Positions 15,044 to 23,834 of a stretch of DNA of 64,000 nt are shown piece by piece; position 1 is the stretch's first letter, and each line of letters opens with the position of its first letter. This stretch comes from Fusobacterium sp. FSA-380-WT-3A (lineage in GTDB: Bacteria > Fusobacteriota > Fusobacteriia > Fusobacteriales > Fusobacteriaceae). The notes under the pieces were generated by a model. The model saw only the letters and a program-made list of their open reading frames with translations, did not search any database and was not told the origin of the DNA. Both the position numbers and the translations under genes were made by a program. The stretch spans positions 1-64,000 of the forward strand of contig NZ_JABAFQ010000009.1 of assembly GCF_012843705.1 (NCBI RefSeq), read 5' to 3'.

Positions 15044-17576
15044 AAAAATTATTTTTATTTTTATCTTTTTATCTCAATTTATTTATTCCCTATCTAATTA
15101 TAAAAATTTTGAAGATTCTTATATTGAAATTAAATGTGGTGAATTAAAAGATAGTTTTTTTATGATAAAATACGATATTGAAAATGAAAAAGTCTATATT
15201 GGTTTAAACAGTCTATTTTATTTTTTAGAAATATATAATTTGGAAATAGATTTAAAAAATAGACAAGTAAAAGGAAATTTTGATGATAAAAATATAGATA
15301 TAAAATTTAATGATAATGATTCTTTTATTATGGATAATAGTATATATATTGATATAAATTCCCTTAAAGAAAAATTAAATTTTAAAGTTGCTGATTTTGA
15401 TTTTTCTTTATTAACTCTTACATTAGTTCCAAATTTTTCTCTCCCTTATGAAATACGAGAAAAAAGTAAAATAGAAAGATTACGTTTAGATGAAGAAAAA
15501 CTTGAAGAAGAAATTGATGTCAATATGACATCTAAAATTTTTTCACCTGGTTTTTTAAAAATAAATTGGAGTAAATCTGATTTAAAAAATAGTAATTATA
15601 ATTTTGAATATGAATATGGTACTCAATTTTTATATGGAGATTTATACTTAAGTGGTGAATTATATCCAAAAAATAAAATTGTATATGGTAATTTGACTTA
15701 TTCAAATTTTTTTAAAAATAATGATTTAATATTGGGGAATTTTTCAATGATTACTCCTCATTTTATAAATTTAGATAGTGAAATTATAGGAATAAGTCTA
15801 AAAGAAGAAGATACCTACATGACTAGAGATGGTGGAATTACTACTATTAAAGGTGAAGCTGAAAATGCCCAAGTAATAGAATTATATAGAGAATTTACTC
15901 TTATTGATTATATTTATCCTAAATCTAAATATTTTGAATTTAAGATTTTTGATGGTATTTTAAATTCTGATTATATATTAAAAATTTATTATAATGATGG
16001 ACGTATTGAAGAGAAAAAAGTTTTTTCTTTAACTGATATGGACATTCTAGAAAAAGGAAAAAATCGTACAAGTATTCAAGTTGGAAAAAATTCTAATAAT
16101 GGTAATCCTCAAGGAATATCCCATATTTATTATGGATTAACTGATAATCTTACTGTAGGATTAGGAGCTATGAATTTAATTTCTTCCAATGAAAAAAAAT
16201 ATAGATTTTTAGAAAATGATATTATTTTCAATACTCAACACAAAACTTTTCCTACTCTTATTACTTATAGAAATTTTTTTGAAACAAAAGAAAAAGAAAA
16301 TAGTTATAACCTTATTATTGACCAAAAATTGAAAAGTTATTCTTTAAAATTTTTACAAGAAAAATATTCACCTTTTGTCTTTAATGAAAATAAAATAAAA
16401 GAATATACTTCTATATCTCTAGGTAAATCTTTCAATAAAAATTCTTTTGAAATAGGATTCAATGATAAAAAATACTTTGAAGACTTAAAAGATTATGAAA
16501 GTAAAAATATATATTTATCATGGTATACATCTATTTTTTCTCCTTTATCATTTTCTATTAAAATGGAAAAAGATATATATAGAAATAATAACTATAGCGT
16601 CTTTTATCCTAGTATAAGTTATTCTGGAATATTTTCTATAATACTTGATGGTGAAATAGGAAAAGAAAGAGAAGATAAATATTACACTCAAAATTATAAT
16701 CTTAGGTTAACTAAAAGAGATATTGAAATTATTAAAAATAAATTATTTTTAGATATTGGAATTTATGCAAGATATTCTAATATAAATGAAAAGTTTAGAT
16801 ATGGAATTACTTTTAATTTAAAATTAGATGATTATGTACATTTAGATTTTACTTCTTCTACAAATATAAATGAGGATAGAAATAGAAATACTATAAATAG
16901 TATTAAAATGACTAAATTATTAAATCTAAATTCCCCATTAGATAAAGCTGATAATAACTCTTCTGTAAGTAATTCTTGGATTACTGGTAAAGTTTATCTA
17001 GATAAAAATGGTAATCATATATTTGATAACAATGATATTCCTCTTCCAAATGTAGAAATATTAGTTGATAATAGAAGTTTTATCATTGATAAAAATGGAA
17101 AATATGTAGCCAATGGTATATCTGGAAATAAAATTTCTACTGTAACAGTAAATAGAAAAACTATAGACCCAACTTATAAAAATACTGATGGACCTTTAAA
17201 AATAAAAAGTAAAAATTCATCTATATTACACTTAGATATTCCAATTCAACCAATATCAATTATTTCTGGAAATATTATATTGACTGAAGATTTTACAGAA
17301 AAACAATTTATTCAAAATCTATCATTAATAAATATTCTCTTAGAAAAAGATAATGAAGTGGTAGCTGAAACAGACCCTGAATTTGATGGAATGTATTTTT
17401 TTGAAGATGTTTTACCTGGAAAATATACTATAAAATTTAATTATTTAGGATATGAGAATATAGATTTTTCTAGTAATTCTATTGAAATAGAAGTAAAAAA
17501 TAGTGATGAAGGAGATTACTTTGAAGGATTAGATACAGAAATGATAAAAAAAGAAAAGGAGGAAGATAAAAATTGA
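15036..17576 (+). CDS. Outer membrane fimbrial usher
   Basis: Ushers form the outer membrane pore through which chaperone-bound subunits are added to a growing fimbria. After the signal peptide comes an N-terminal chaperone-binding-like region (about 25-140), then a long beta-barrel (roughly 170-625) with alternating aromatic strands. GGITTIKGEAENAQVIELYRE near residue 265 begins a plug-like domain, followed by the usher-like SIQVGKNSNNGNPQGISHIY and LTDNLTVGLGAMNL. The C-terminus has a Cna-B/SdrD-like module starting VYLDKNGNHIFDNNDIPLP (about 650) and a second beta-sandwich, as in alternative-type ushers. Length 846 fits. TTG start overlapping the previous gene, so translational coupling is likely. 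Confidence 0.8.
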   Translation: MIKKIIFIFIFLSQFIYSLSNYKNFEDSYIEIKCGELKDSFFMIKYDIENEKVYIGLNSLFYFLEIYNLEIDLKNRQVKGNFDDKNIDIKFNDNDSFIMDNSIYIDINSLKEKLNFKVADFDFSLLTLTLVPNFSLPYEIREKSKIERLRLDEEKLEEEIDVNMTSKIFSPGFLKINWSKSDLKNSNYNFEYEYGTQFLYGDLYLSGELYPKNKIVYGNLTYSNFFKNNDLILGNFSMITPHFINLDSEIIGISLKEEDTYMTRDGGITTIKGEAENAQVIELYREFTLIDYIYPKSKYFEFKIFDGILNSDYILKIYYNDGRIEEKKVFSLTDMDILEKGKNRTSIQVGKNSNNGNPQGISHIYYGLTDNLTVGLGAMNLISSNEKKYRFLENDIIFNTQHKTFPTLITYRNFFETKEKENSYNLIIDQKLKSYSLKFLQEKYSPFVFNENKIKEYTSISLGKSFNKNSFEIGFNDKKYFEDLKDYESKNIYLSWYTSIFSPLSFSIKMEKDIYRNNNYSVFYPSISYSGIFSIILDGEIGKEREDKYYTQNYNLRLTKRDIEIIKNKLFLDIGIYARYSNINEKFRYGITFNLKLDDYVHLDFTSSTNINEDRNRNTINSIKMTKLLNLNSPLDKADNNSSVSNSWITGKVYLDKNGNHIFDNNDIPLPNVEILVDNRSFIIDKNGKYVANGISGNKISTVTVNRKTIDPTYKNTDGPLKIKSKNSSILHLDIPIQPISIISGNIILTEDFTEKQFIQNLSLINILLEKDNEVVAETDPEFDGMYFFEDVLPGKYTIKFNYLGYENIDFSSNSIEIEVKNSDEGDYFEGLDTEMIKKEKEEDKN

Positions 17577-18454
17577 AAAATTTAATTTTATTTATTTTTC
17601 TTACTTTTTGTAATATTTGCTTCTCTGTAGATAGAATAGAAAATATCAAATATAAAAAAATAATAAATAATATTGTTTATTTTAAAAATGAAGCTTCTCC
17701 ATTTTCTGGTAAATTCATTGGAAAAAATATTGAAGAACAATATAAAAATGGAATTCGAGAAGGTTATTTTAAAAATTTTATAATAGAAAATGATGAAATT
17801 TTTATATGTGAAGGTAGGTTTAATAATGGATTAAAAAATGGACAATGGATAATAAACTATCCTAATGGTAATCCAAAAGCCATATTGAAATATTATTATG
17901 ATATTCCATTTGGAGAATGGAAATATTTTTATTCTAATGGAAATATTTTAAGTATAGAAAAGTTTAAAGAAGGTGAGCTTCATGGAAAAATCATTGTTTT
18001 TAATACCAAAGGAGAATATAAAATAAAAATGTATTTTGAAGAAGGTCTATTACACAAAGAATTTATTTCTTATCATGCAAATGGAAAAATTTCATCTTTA
18101 GCAAATTTCTATTATGGAAAACTTAATGGGGAATTGAGACTTTTTTCCACTAAAGGAATAACTCTTGTAGAAGGTCAATATAATATGAATCAAAGAGAAG
18201 GTTTATGGTGTTTTTATTACAATACTGGAGAGTTAAAAAGCAAGATAAATTATAAAAATGGAAAAAGAAATGGAAAAAGTATAATTTATGGAAAAGGAGG
18301 CGAAATTTTACAAGAAATCGTTTTTATTAATGGTATTGAAATAGATGAAAAGAAGGAATATAAAAATTATGGAGATAAAATTCTGGAAGGATTTAAACAT
18401 TTTACAGAGCAATTAGAATATAAAAAATATGATAAAATCTTATCTGAAATATAA
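17573..18454 (+). CDS. MORN-repeat (YwqK-like) secreted protein in the fimbrial operon
   Basis: A 293-residue protein with a signal peptide (KNLILFIFLTFCNICFS) and about nine MORN/YwqK-type units in the form 'YxxGxxxGxWxxYYxNGxxxxxxxYxxG', for example GLKNGQWIINYPNG, PFGEWKYFYSNG and REGLWCFYYNTG. Such repeats form an extended beta-meander. It starts on a TTG that overlaps the usher stop by four bases and is followed 11 bases later by the pilin, so it is within the operon. MORN proteins are not standard parts of chaperone-usher systems; here one may act as a periplasmic or surface accessory. Related YwqK proteins are also described as antitoxins in contact systems, but no toxin is adjacent. 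Confidence 0.75.
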   Translation: MKNLILFIFLTFCNICFSVDRIENIKYKKIINNIVYFKNEASPFSGKFIGKNIEEQYKNGIREGYFKNFIIENDEIFICEGRFNNGLKNGQWIINYPNGNPKAILKYYYDIPFGEWKYFYSNGNILSIEKFKEGELHGKIIVFNTKGEYKIKMYFEEGLLHKEFISYHANGKISSLANFYYGKLNGELRLFSTKGITLVEGQYNMNQREGLWCFYYNTGELKSKINYKNGKRNGKSIIYGKGGEILQEIVFINGIEIDEKKEYKNYGDKILEGFKHFTEQLEYKKYDKILSEI

Positions 18455-18465
18455 AGGAGGATTCT

Positions 18466-18966
18466 ATGAAAAAAATTTTAATTACATTATTTTTCATGTT
18501 TTTATCTGTTTTTTCTTTTGGATTAGGAGATGCTAGTGCTGATGTTGAAGTATATGCTGAGGTTGTTGGCCCATTAGAAATCAAAACTACTCCAGTGAAT
18601 TTTGGAGTTATAGCAAAAAATAGTAATAGAAATCTCCCAGAAACTGAAGGAACTATTAATATAAAAGGAACAGAAGGAGCTAATATAAAAGTAACTTTTA
18701 CAAGTTCTAATAGAGAATGGGATGCAACTAAAGGAGCTGTTTTAGTAGCTTTATCTCCTACTGGAGAGATTGATTTTACAGATTTAACAAAAACTTTATA
18801 TTATTATGCTGATATTTATTATAATGATATCAGATTAAAAAGTAATTCTATCATTATTCCAGAAAATGGAGAAATAAATTTTAAAGTAAGTGGTACTTTA
18901 GATGCTGGAAATGTAATTCCTGGAAAATATGAAGGAAAATTTACTGTAAAAGTTCAATATGATTAG
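18466..18966 (+). CDS. Major fimbrial subunit (DUF4402-like pilin)
   Basis: A 166-residue exported protein: signal peptide KKILITLFFMFLSVFSFG, then a beta-sandwich starting DVEVYAEVVGPLEIKTTPVNFGVI. The C-terminal part (VSGTLDAGNVIPGKYEGKF then TVKVQYD) carries the alternating hydrophobic strand typical of subunits that complete each other by strand exchange. Size, single domain and place beside the chaperone make it the likely shaft pilin. AAGGAGG gives it the strongest ribosome site of the operon, in keeping with high expression. Assignment by domain pattern and context. Confidence 0.72.
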   Translation: MKKILITLFFMFLSVFSFGLGDASADVEVYAEVVGPLEIKTTPVNFGVIAKNSNRNLPETEGTINIKGTEGANIKVTFTSSNREWDATKGAVLVALSPTGEIDFTDLTKTLYYYADIYYNDIRLKSNSIIIPENGEINFKVSGTLDAGNVIPGKYEGKFTVKVQYD

Positions 18967-18977
18967 GAGGAATATTT

Positions 18978-19709
18978 ATGAAAAAAATTATATTTTTTAT
19001 TTTATTTATCGTTACAACAACAATTTCATTAGCTTTGAATTTTTCAATTTATCCTACAAAATTTGAAATAGATTTATCAAAAACATCTACTTATGAAATG
19101 TACATTATTAATAATACTGATTTACCTTTAAGAATAGGAATAACTTTAGAAAGTGACAAAAATTTTGGTGAAAAATATAATTTAAATTCTAATATAAAAA
19201 TTTTTCCTAAAACTGCATCTATTAAACCAGCTGGAAAACAAATAGTTAGATTTAGAGTTACTCCTAATGAAAATACAAAAGATGGGGAATATAAAAGTTA
19301 CATAACATTTACTGAAATTCCTCCTGAAATAAAAACTACTAAAAAAAATACAAATGATATTACTAGTGAAATAAAAATGATAACTGCAATTATGATTTCT
19401 GTTTATGGAGAAGGTAAAAATCCTGTAATAGATGGTAATCTTAAAAATATAACTACTAATTTTAATAATGGAATTTTAACTTTATCTGGTAAAAGTTCTT
19501 CAAAAGGAAATACTTCTTTAAAATTTGATTATTCTATAAATGGAAAAAATATAAAATCAGAGGGAAGATTAGGAATTTCTCCTAGAAATGGTGAAAATAT
19601 AATTTCTACTAGTATAAATTTGTCAACTGCTAAAAAAGGAGATAAAATAAATATCACTATAAAAGACCAAAAAGGAAAATCATATTTTAATCAAAAAATA
19701 AGATTATAA
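18978..19709 (+). CDS. Periplasmic fimbrial chaperone
   Basis: Chaperones of this class cap fimbrial subunits in the periplasm by donating a strand. The 243-residue protein has a signal peptide (KKIIFFILFIVTTTISLA) and two immunoglobulin-like domains. Domain 1 (about 20-135) shows FSIYPTKFEIDLSKTSTYEMYIINNT, then IKIFPKTASIKPAGKQIVRFRV, the FP..l.p...q.vRv pattern of fimbrial chaperones. Domain 2 (about 145-243) is the shorter beta domain. It is the last gene of the cluster, followed by a long hairpin. Assignment is good at family level. Confidence 0.8.
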   Translation: MKKIIFFILFIVTTTISLALNFSIYPTKFEIDLSKTSTYEMYIINNTDLPLRIGITLESDKNFGEKYNLNSNIKIFPKTASIKPAGKQIVRFRVTPNENTKDGEYKSYITFTEIPPEIKTTKKNTNDITSEIKMITAIMISVYGEGKNPVIDGNLKNITTNFNNGILTLSGKSSSKGNTSLKFDYSINGKNIKSEGRLGISPRNGENIISTSINLSTAKKGDKINITIKDQKGKSYFNQKIRL

Positions 19710-19726
19710 TAAATTTTATAAAGAAT

Positions 19727-19777
19727 GGAAATTGTTACATTTTTTATATTATAGTATAAAAATTTGTAACAATTTCC
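19727..19777. terminator. Long inverted repeat between convergent genes
   Basis: Arms GGAAATTGTTACA (19727-19739) and TGTAACAATTTCC (19765-19777) enclose a second stem (TTTTTATA with TATAAAAA). The genes on either side converge here, so it can serve as a two-way terminator. The right part of the left arm shares 19 bases with the terminator at 57821. Confidence 0.65.
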
Positions 19778-19790
19778 TTCTTCAATTATT

Positions 19791-21122
19791 TTATACAAAT
19801 TTTTTATCTTTCCATTTTCCACTTTTCCATCTTATTAACATTGCTATTCCTCTAAACCATTCATCAGCTGCATTGGCTATCCAAATTCCCACAAGTCCCC
19901 AACCTAATTTTAAACCAAAAATATACGAAAAAGGAACTGCTACTATAAAAATAAATATTATTCCTATAAACATTGGAAATTTTATATCTCCTGCTGCATG
20001 AAGTGAATTTATTATTACTATATTAAAAACTCTTCCTACTTCTAAAATTATCATAAGAGGGAAAACTTTTAAAGAAGCTTCTAAAATTTCTTGATTATCT
20101 GTAAATATTTCCATTATTGGATTTCTCATAGCACATACCAATACAGTTACAGAAAAAGCTAATACTATTGAAATATATAAACTTCTAAAACATTTTTTAT
20201 AAGCTTCCTCAGTTTCTCCAGCTCCTACAAGTTGTCCCACTTGAATAGCTGTTCCATGTCCTAAAGCTATTGAGAAAGTCATTATAAAGTTAGCTAAGAG
20301 CATTAAATAAGTACGAGAAGTTATCATAACTGTTCCCATGGTATTTATCATTGACATTATCATAAGTTGTCCTACATTCCAAGCTAAATTTTCACCAGCT
20401 GTTGGAATTCCTATAGACAATATATTTTTTATTACATGGAATGGAAATGGTCTTAAGAATTTTTTTCTAAATTTAAATTTACAATAATGACTCATTACTA
20501 AAAATCCTACTATACAACCAAGGGCTCTTGAAACTACTGTTGATATTCCAACTCCTGTTGGCCCTAATATTGGCATTCCAAACCAACCAAAAATAAACAT
20601 ACCATTACCAAAAATATTTAATAAATTGACACCTATATTTACAAACAACATTTGTTTTGGATTTCCATGGCTTTTCATTACAGCTCCACAAGTAAGAGTT
20701 ACAGCTTGAAATATGCACATTCCTCCAACCAATTTAAAATAAGTTTTTCCTATTCCAATAAGTTCTACAGGTAATTTTATATTCTCTAAAATTTGTTGTG
20801 AAAATCCAAAATACACTCCTCCTAATAATAAGCCTAATATTAAATTTACTATCAAAGAAACTGTTATTACTTCATGAACTTTTTTCTTATTTTTTGCCCC
20901 TATATACTGAGCACATAAAATAGTAGTGGCCAAATTTACAAATCCAAAAAGAACATTTTGAATATTTAAGACCTGACTTATTCCACCTACGGCTCCAACA
21001 GCATCATCACTATAATGTTTTAACATTATAGTATCTATATTTCCCACTATAGTTACAAGAAGTAATTCTAAAAAAATAGGAATTGTCAAAGATATTAAAG
21101 ATTTTATTTTTATTTTACTCAT
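19791..21122 (-). CDS. MATE family efflux transporter
   Basis: Multidrug and toxic-compound extrusion family exporter, 443 residues, normally driven by Na+ or H+. About twelve membrane helices can be drawn. The N-terminus has IKSLISLTIPIFLELLL and VGNIDTIMLKHYSDDAVGAV, the typical first helices of MATE proteins, with VGAVGGISQVLN after them; the second half repeats the pattern (SIGIPTAGENLAWNVGQLMI). AGGAG lies upstream of the ATG. It faces the fimbrial cluster and is not part of the lysine operon, which ends in a terminator before it. Substrate unknown. Confidence 0.9.
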   Translation of the reverse strand: MSKIKIKSLISLTIPIFLELLLVTIVGNIDTIMLKHYSDDAVGAVGGISQVLNIQNVLFGFVNLATTILCAQYIGAKNKKKVHEVITVSLIVNLILGLLLGGVYFGFSQQILENIKLPVELIGIGKTYFKLVGGMCIFQAVTLTCGAVMKSHGNPKQMLFVNIGVNLLNIFGNGMFIFGWFGMPILGPTGVGISTVVSRALGCIVGFLVMSHYCKFKFRKKFLRPFPFHVIKNILSIGIPTAGENLAWNVGQLMIMSMINTMGTVMITSRTYLMLLANFIMTFSIALGHGTAIQVGQLVGAGETEEAYKKCFRSLYISIVLAFSVTVLVCAMRNPIMEIFTDNQEILEASLKVFPLMIILEVGRVFNIVIINSLHAAGDIKFPMFIGIIFIFIVAVPFSYIFGLKLGWGLVGIWIANAADEWFRGIAMLIRWKSGKWKDKKFV

Positions 21123-21146
21123 TTTTTCTCCTAAATTTTATTATTC

Positions 21147-21190
21147 AAAAAAAATAAGGACTACTCCTTTGAGTATCCTCATTTTTTATT
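21147..21190 (-). terminator. Terminator after the lysine operon
   Basis: An imperfect stem (AAGGACTACTC with GAGTATCCT, one bulge) between the aminotransferase stop and the MATE start, followed on the minus strand by a run of eight T. Confidence 0.7.
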
Positions 21191-21241
21191 TTCCACAAAT
21201 AATTTTATCAAAAAAATTATTTTTATTCAAGATATTTAAAT

Positions 21242-22384
21242 TTATTTTTTATGATTTTCTACATATGTTTTTAATCTTTCTAAAGCTATTCCTAATCTAT
21301 CAATTTCAGAAACTAGAGAAATTCTAAAATATTTTTCTAATCCAAAAGATATTCCAGGAACTAAGGCTACTTGAACTTCTTTTAATACATCCATTGCAAA
21401 ATCAAAAGAGTTTAAATCTGATATATTTGAATAATCAGCAAATATATAGAAAGCCCCTTTAGGTTTTACAACTTTAAAACCTAATTTAGAAAGTCCCTCT
21501 GCCATAAATTCAGCTCTTTCTTTATAAATTTTTCTTACATGTGACCTATCAGAATATTTTGTTAAAGCTGATTGAGCTGCTGCTATTGATACAGCCATTG
21601 GTGAACTTAAAGTAAATAATGTTGTATTTAAAAATGGTTTTCTATATTCTAATGGTAATATTGTATAACCAATTCTCCATCCTGTCATTGAGTGAGATTT
21701 TGAAAATCCATTTATTATTATTAATTTATCTTTTATTTTATCAAAACTTGCAAATGATGTAAATTCTCCAAAAGAAAGTTCACTATAAATTTCATCAGCT
21801 ACTACAAATATATCTTTATCAGCTAAATAATTAACAATATTATTTATTTCTTCATAATCCATTACATTTCCAGTTGGGTTACAAGGATTACAGAATAAAA
21901 CTATTTTTGTTTTATCTGTAATATATTTTTCTAAAAGTTCTGGTGTTACTTTGAAGTCTGTTTTAGATATGTCAACAAATACAGGTTTAGCATAACACAT
22001 TTCTATCATTGGTAGATATCCTGCATAAAATGGAACAAAAACAATTACTTCATCATCCACATTTAAAAGTGCTCTAAAACATGAAGATATAGCTTCTGAA
22101 GCTCCAACATTAACTATTACATTGTCAGCTACAAATGAACATCCACATTTTTTGTTGTAATAATCTGCAATTGTTTTTCTAATTTCTGGTCCTCCTCCTG
22201 TTGGTGGATAACCTAATTTATGTGTTAAAGCATAATTACAAGCATCTTCTACTATTCCTTTTTCTGTAAGAATATCTGGTTCTCCTATAGTTAAATCAAT
22301 AGAATTTTCATATTTTCTAGATTCTTCATTAAGTAATCTGATTAAAGAATACTTAAGTTTTGCTACATTCTGGTTTATTACCAT
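21242..22384 (-). CDS. PLP aminotransferase, probable N-acetyl-diaminopimelate aminotransferase
   Basis: A fold-type I class I/II aminotransferase of 380 residues. Visible are the substrate-loop PPTGGGPEIRKTI, NVGASEAIS, the PLP-ring region FCNPCNPTGNVMDYEEI, DEIYSELSF, and GFSKSHSMTGWRIGY, whose Lys (about 228) binds PLP. Sequence alone does not fix the substrate; aromatic or aspartate aminotransferases look similar. It is the last gene of the lysine operon, 28 bases after dapH, which makes transamination of N-acetyl-2-amino-6-oxopimelate (PatA role) the best guess. AGGAGG precedes the ATG. Confidence 0.82.
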   Translation of the reverse strand: MVINQNVAKLKYSLIRLLNEESRKYENSIDLTIGEPDILTEKGIVEDACNYALTHKLGYPPTGGGPEIRKTIADYYNKKCGCSFVADNVIVNVGASEAISSCFRALLNVDDEVIVFVPFYAGYLPMIEMCYAKPVFVDISKTDFKVTPELLEKYITDKTKIVLFCNPCNPTGNVMDYEEINNIVNYLADKDIFVVADEIYSELSFGEFTSFASFDKIKDKLIIINGFSKSHSMTGWRIGYTILPLEYRKPFLNTTLFTLSSPMAVSIAAAQSALTKYSDRSHVRKIYKERAEFMAEGLSKLGFKVVKPKGAFYIFADYSNISDLNSFDFAMDVLKEVQVALVPGISFGLEKYFRISLVSEIDRLGIALERLKTYVENHKK

Positions 22385-22412
22385 AAATAAAACTCCTCCT
22401 ACATTTTGTTTT

Positions 22413-23117
22413 TTATTTTCTTAAATCATCAACTAATTGAGTTTTTTCTAATGTTTTTTCATCAACAGTTTTTATAACTTTAGCTGGATTTCCTGTTACT
22501 ACAGCTCCTGCTGGTACATCTTCTATTACTACAGCCCCTGCTCCAACAACAGCTCCTTTTCCAATTCTAACACCTTCTATAACAACAGCATTAGCTCCTA
22601 TTAAAACTCCATCTTCTACTATAACAGGTGTTGCTGAAGGTGGTTCAACTACTCCAGCCAATACAGCTCCTGCTCCTATATGACAATTTTTTCCAACAGT
22701 AGCTCTTCCTCCTAATACAGCTCCCATATCTATCATTGTTCCATCTCCAATAATAGCTCCTATATTAATAACTGCTCCCATCATTATAACTGCATTATCA
22801 CCTATTGTAACTTTATCTCTTATTACTGCTCCTGGCTCTATTCTAGCATTGATATTTCTTATATCAAGCATAGGAACTCCAGAATTTCTTCTGTCATTTT
22901 CTATATATACATCTTTTATAGTTTCTTTATTATTTTCTAATATTTTTTCTATTTCTGTTGATTCTCCTATAATTATATAAGAACCATCACCTTTAAAAAC
23001 TTTAGCTGAAGTTTCTAAATTATTTAGTTCTCCATTTATATAAGCTTTAACAGGTGTTTTTTTAGTAGAATTTTTTATAAATGCTATTATTTCTTCTACT
23101 GTATTTACTCCGTTCAT
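22413..23117 (-). CDS. dapH: Tetrahydrodipicolinate N-acetyltransferase
   Basis: DapH acetylates tetrahydrodipicolinate, committing the pathway to acetylated intermediates. The N-terminal helical region (1-85) precedes a left-handed beta-helix of hexapeptide repeats: [39 protein letters not shown], then [20 protein letters not shown], the loop typical of DapH, and finally [15 protein letters not shown]. Length 234 matches DapH, not the longer succinyl enzyme DapD. AGGAGG 5 bases before the ATG. It lies between dapB and the aminotransferase. Confidence 0.93.
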   Translation of the reverse strand: MNGVNTVEEIIAFIKNSTKKTPVKAYINGELNNLETSAKVFKGDGSYIIIGESTEIEKILENNKETIKDVYIENDRRNSGVPMLDIRNINARIEPGAVIRDKVTIGDNAVIMMGAVINIGAIIGDGTMIDMGAVLGGRATVGKNCHIGAGAVLAGVVEPPSATPVIVEDGVLIGANAVVIEGVRIGKGAVVGAGAVVIEDVPAGAVVTGNPAKVIKTVDEKTLEKTQLVDDLRK

Positions 23118-23129
23118 CTGTCCTCCTAA

Positions 23130-23834
23130 TTATAAATTACTAAATATATCTTTCATGCTGTAAAGACCAGGCTCTTTTCCTACAAGAAATTTTGAAGCTT
23201 TAATAGCCCCTATTCCAAATATTTTTTTAGAAAGAGCTGTATGTTTTATCTCTATTATTTCATCATTTCCACAAAATAAAACAGAATGCTCTCCAACTAT
23301 TGTTCCACCTCTAACAACATGAACCCCTATTTCATTTTCTTCTCTTTTTTTAATTCCTTCTCTTCCATAAACTCTTTCCATTTTTTCAGAACAACCTTTT
23401 TCTATAACTTCCAACATAGTTTTTGCTGTTCCACTAGGTGAGTCAACTTTTTTATTATGATGTTTTTCTATAAGTTCTATATCATAATTTCCATATAAAA
23501 TTGGAACTATTCTTTCTAATATATCTTGCATTAAATTTACACCTAAAGACATATTTGAAGATATTAAAATAGGAATTTTTTTTGAAGTTTCCTTTATTTT
23601 TTCTAAAACCTCATCAGAGTATCCTGTAGTAGCTATTACTAAAGGAATTCTATTTTTTTCTGAATAATTTAATAAACTTTCTAATCTAGAAAAATGAGAA
23701 AAATCTATAATGACATCTCCTTTTTCTATCGTAAGTTCATCAGCAAAACCTGTAATTTTTATCTCTTTATCTTGAGAAGCTAAGTCTGAAACTACTGTTC
23801 CCATAGCTCCTGTTCCATGTATAATTAACTCCAT
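23130..23834 (-). CDS. dapB: 4-hydroxy-tetrahydrodipicolinate reductase
   Basis: DapB reduces hydroxy-tetrahydrodipicolinate with NAD(P)H. The Rossmann start IIHGTGAMGTVV, the DFSHF motif, ATTGYSDE, and the substrate and catalytic segment EKHHNKKVDSPSGTA are all present. At 234 residues it is shorter than the Escherichia coli enzyme (about 270), a length seen in other compact DapB proteins. It overlaps dapA by 10 bases, so coupling is likely. Confidence 0.94.
   Translation of the reverse strand: MELIIHGTGAMGTVVSDLASQDKEIKITGFADELTIEKGDVIIDFSHFSRLESLLNYSEKNRIPLVIATTGYSDEVLEKIKETSKKIPILISSNMSLGVNLMQDILERIVPILYGNYDIELIEKHHNKKVDSPSGTAKTMLEVIEKGCSEKMERVYGREGIKKREENEIGVHVVRGGTIVGEHSVLFCGNDEIIEIKHTALSKKIFGIGAIKASKFLVGKEPGLYSMKDIFSNL

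Noticed and set aside
17573..18454. MORN protein as antitoxin of a contact-dependent toxin system
   Set aside because: YwqK relatives are known as antitoxins, but the protein carries a signal peptide and no toxin or Rhs/CDI gene is near. The fimbrial context fits better.
14201..19709. Type V or two-partner secretion system
   Set aside because: The large outer membrane protein has plug-like and usher-like motifs, lacks POTRA domains, and is accompanied by a chaperone and pilins.
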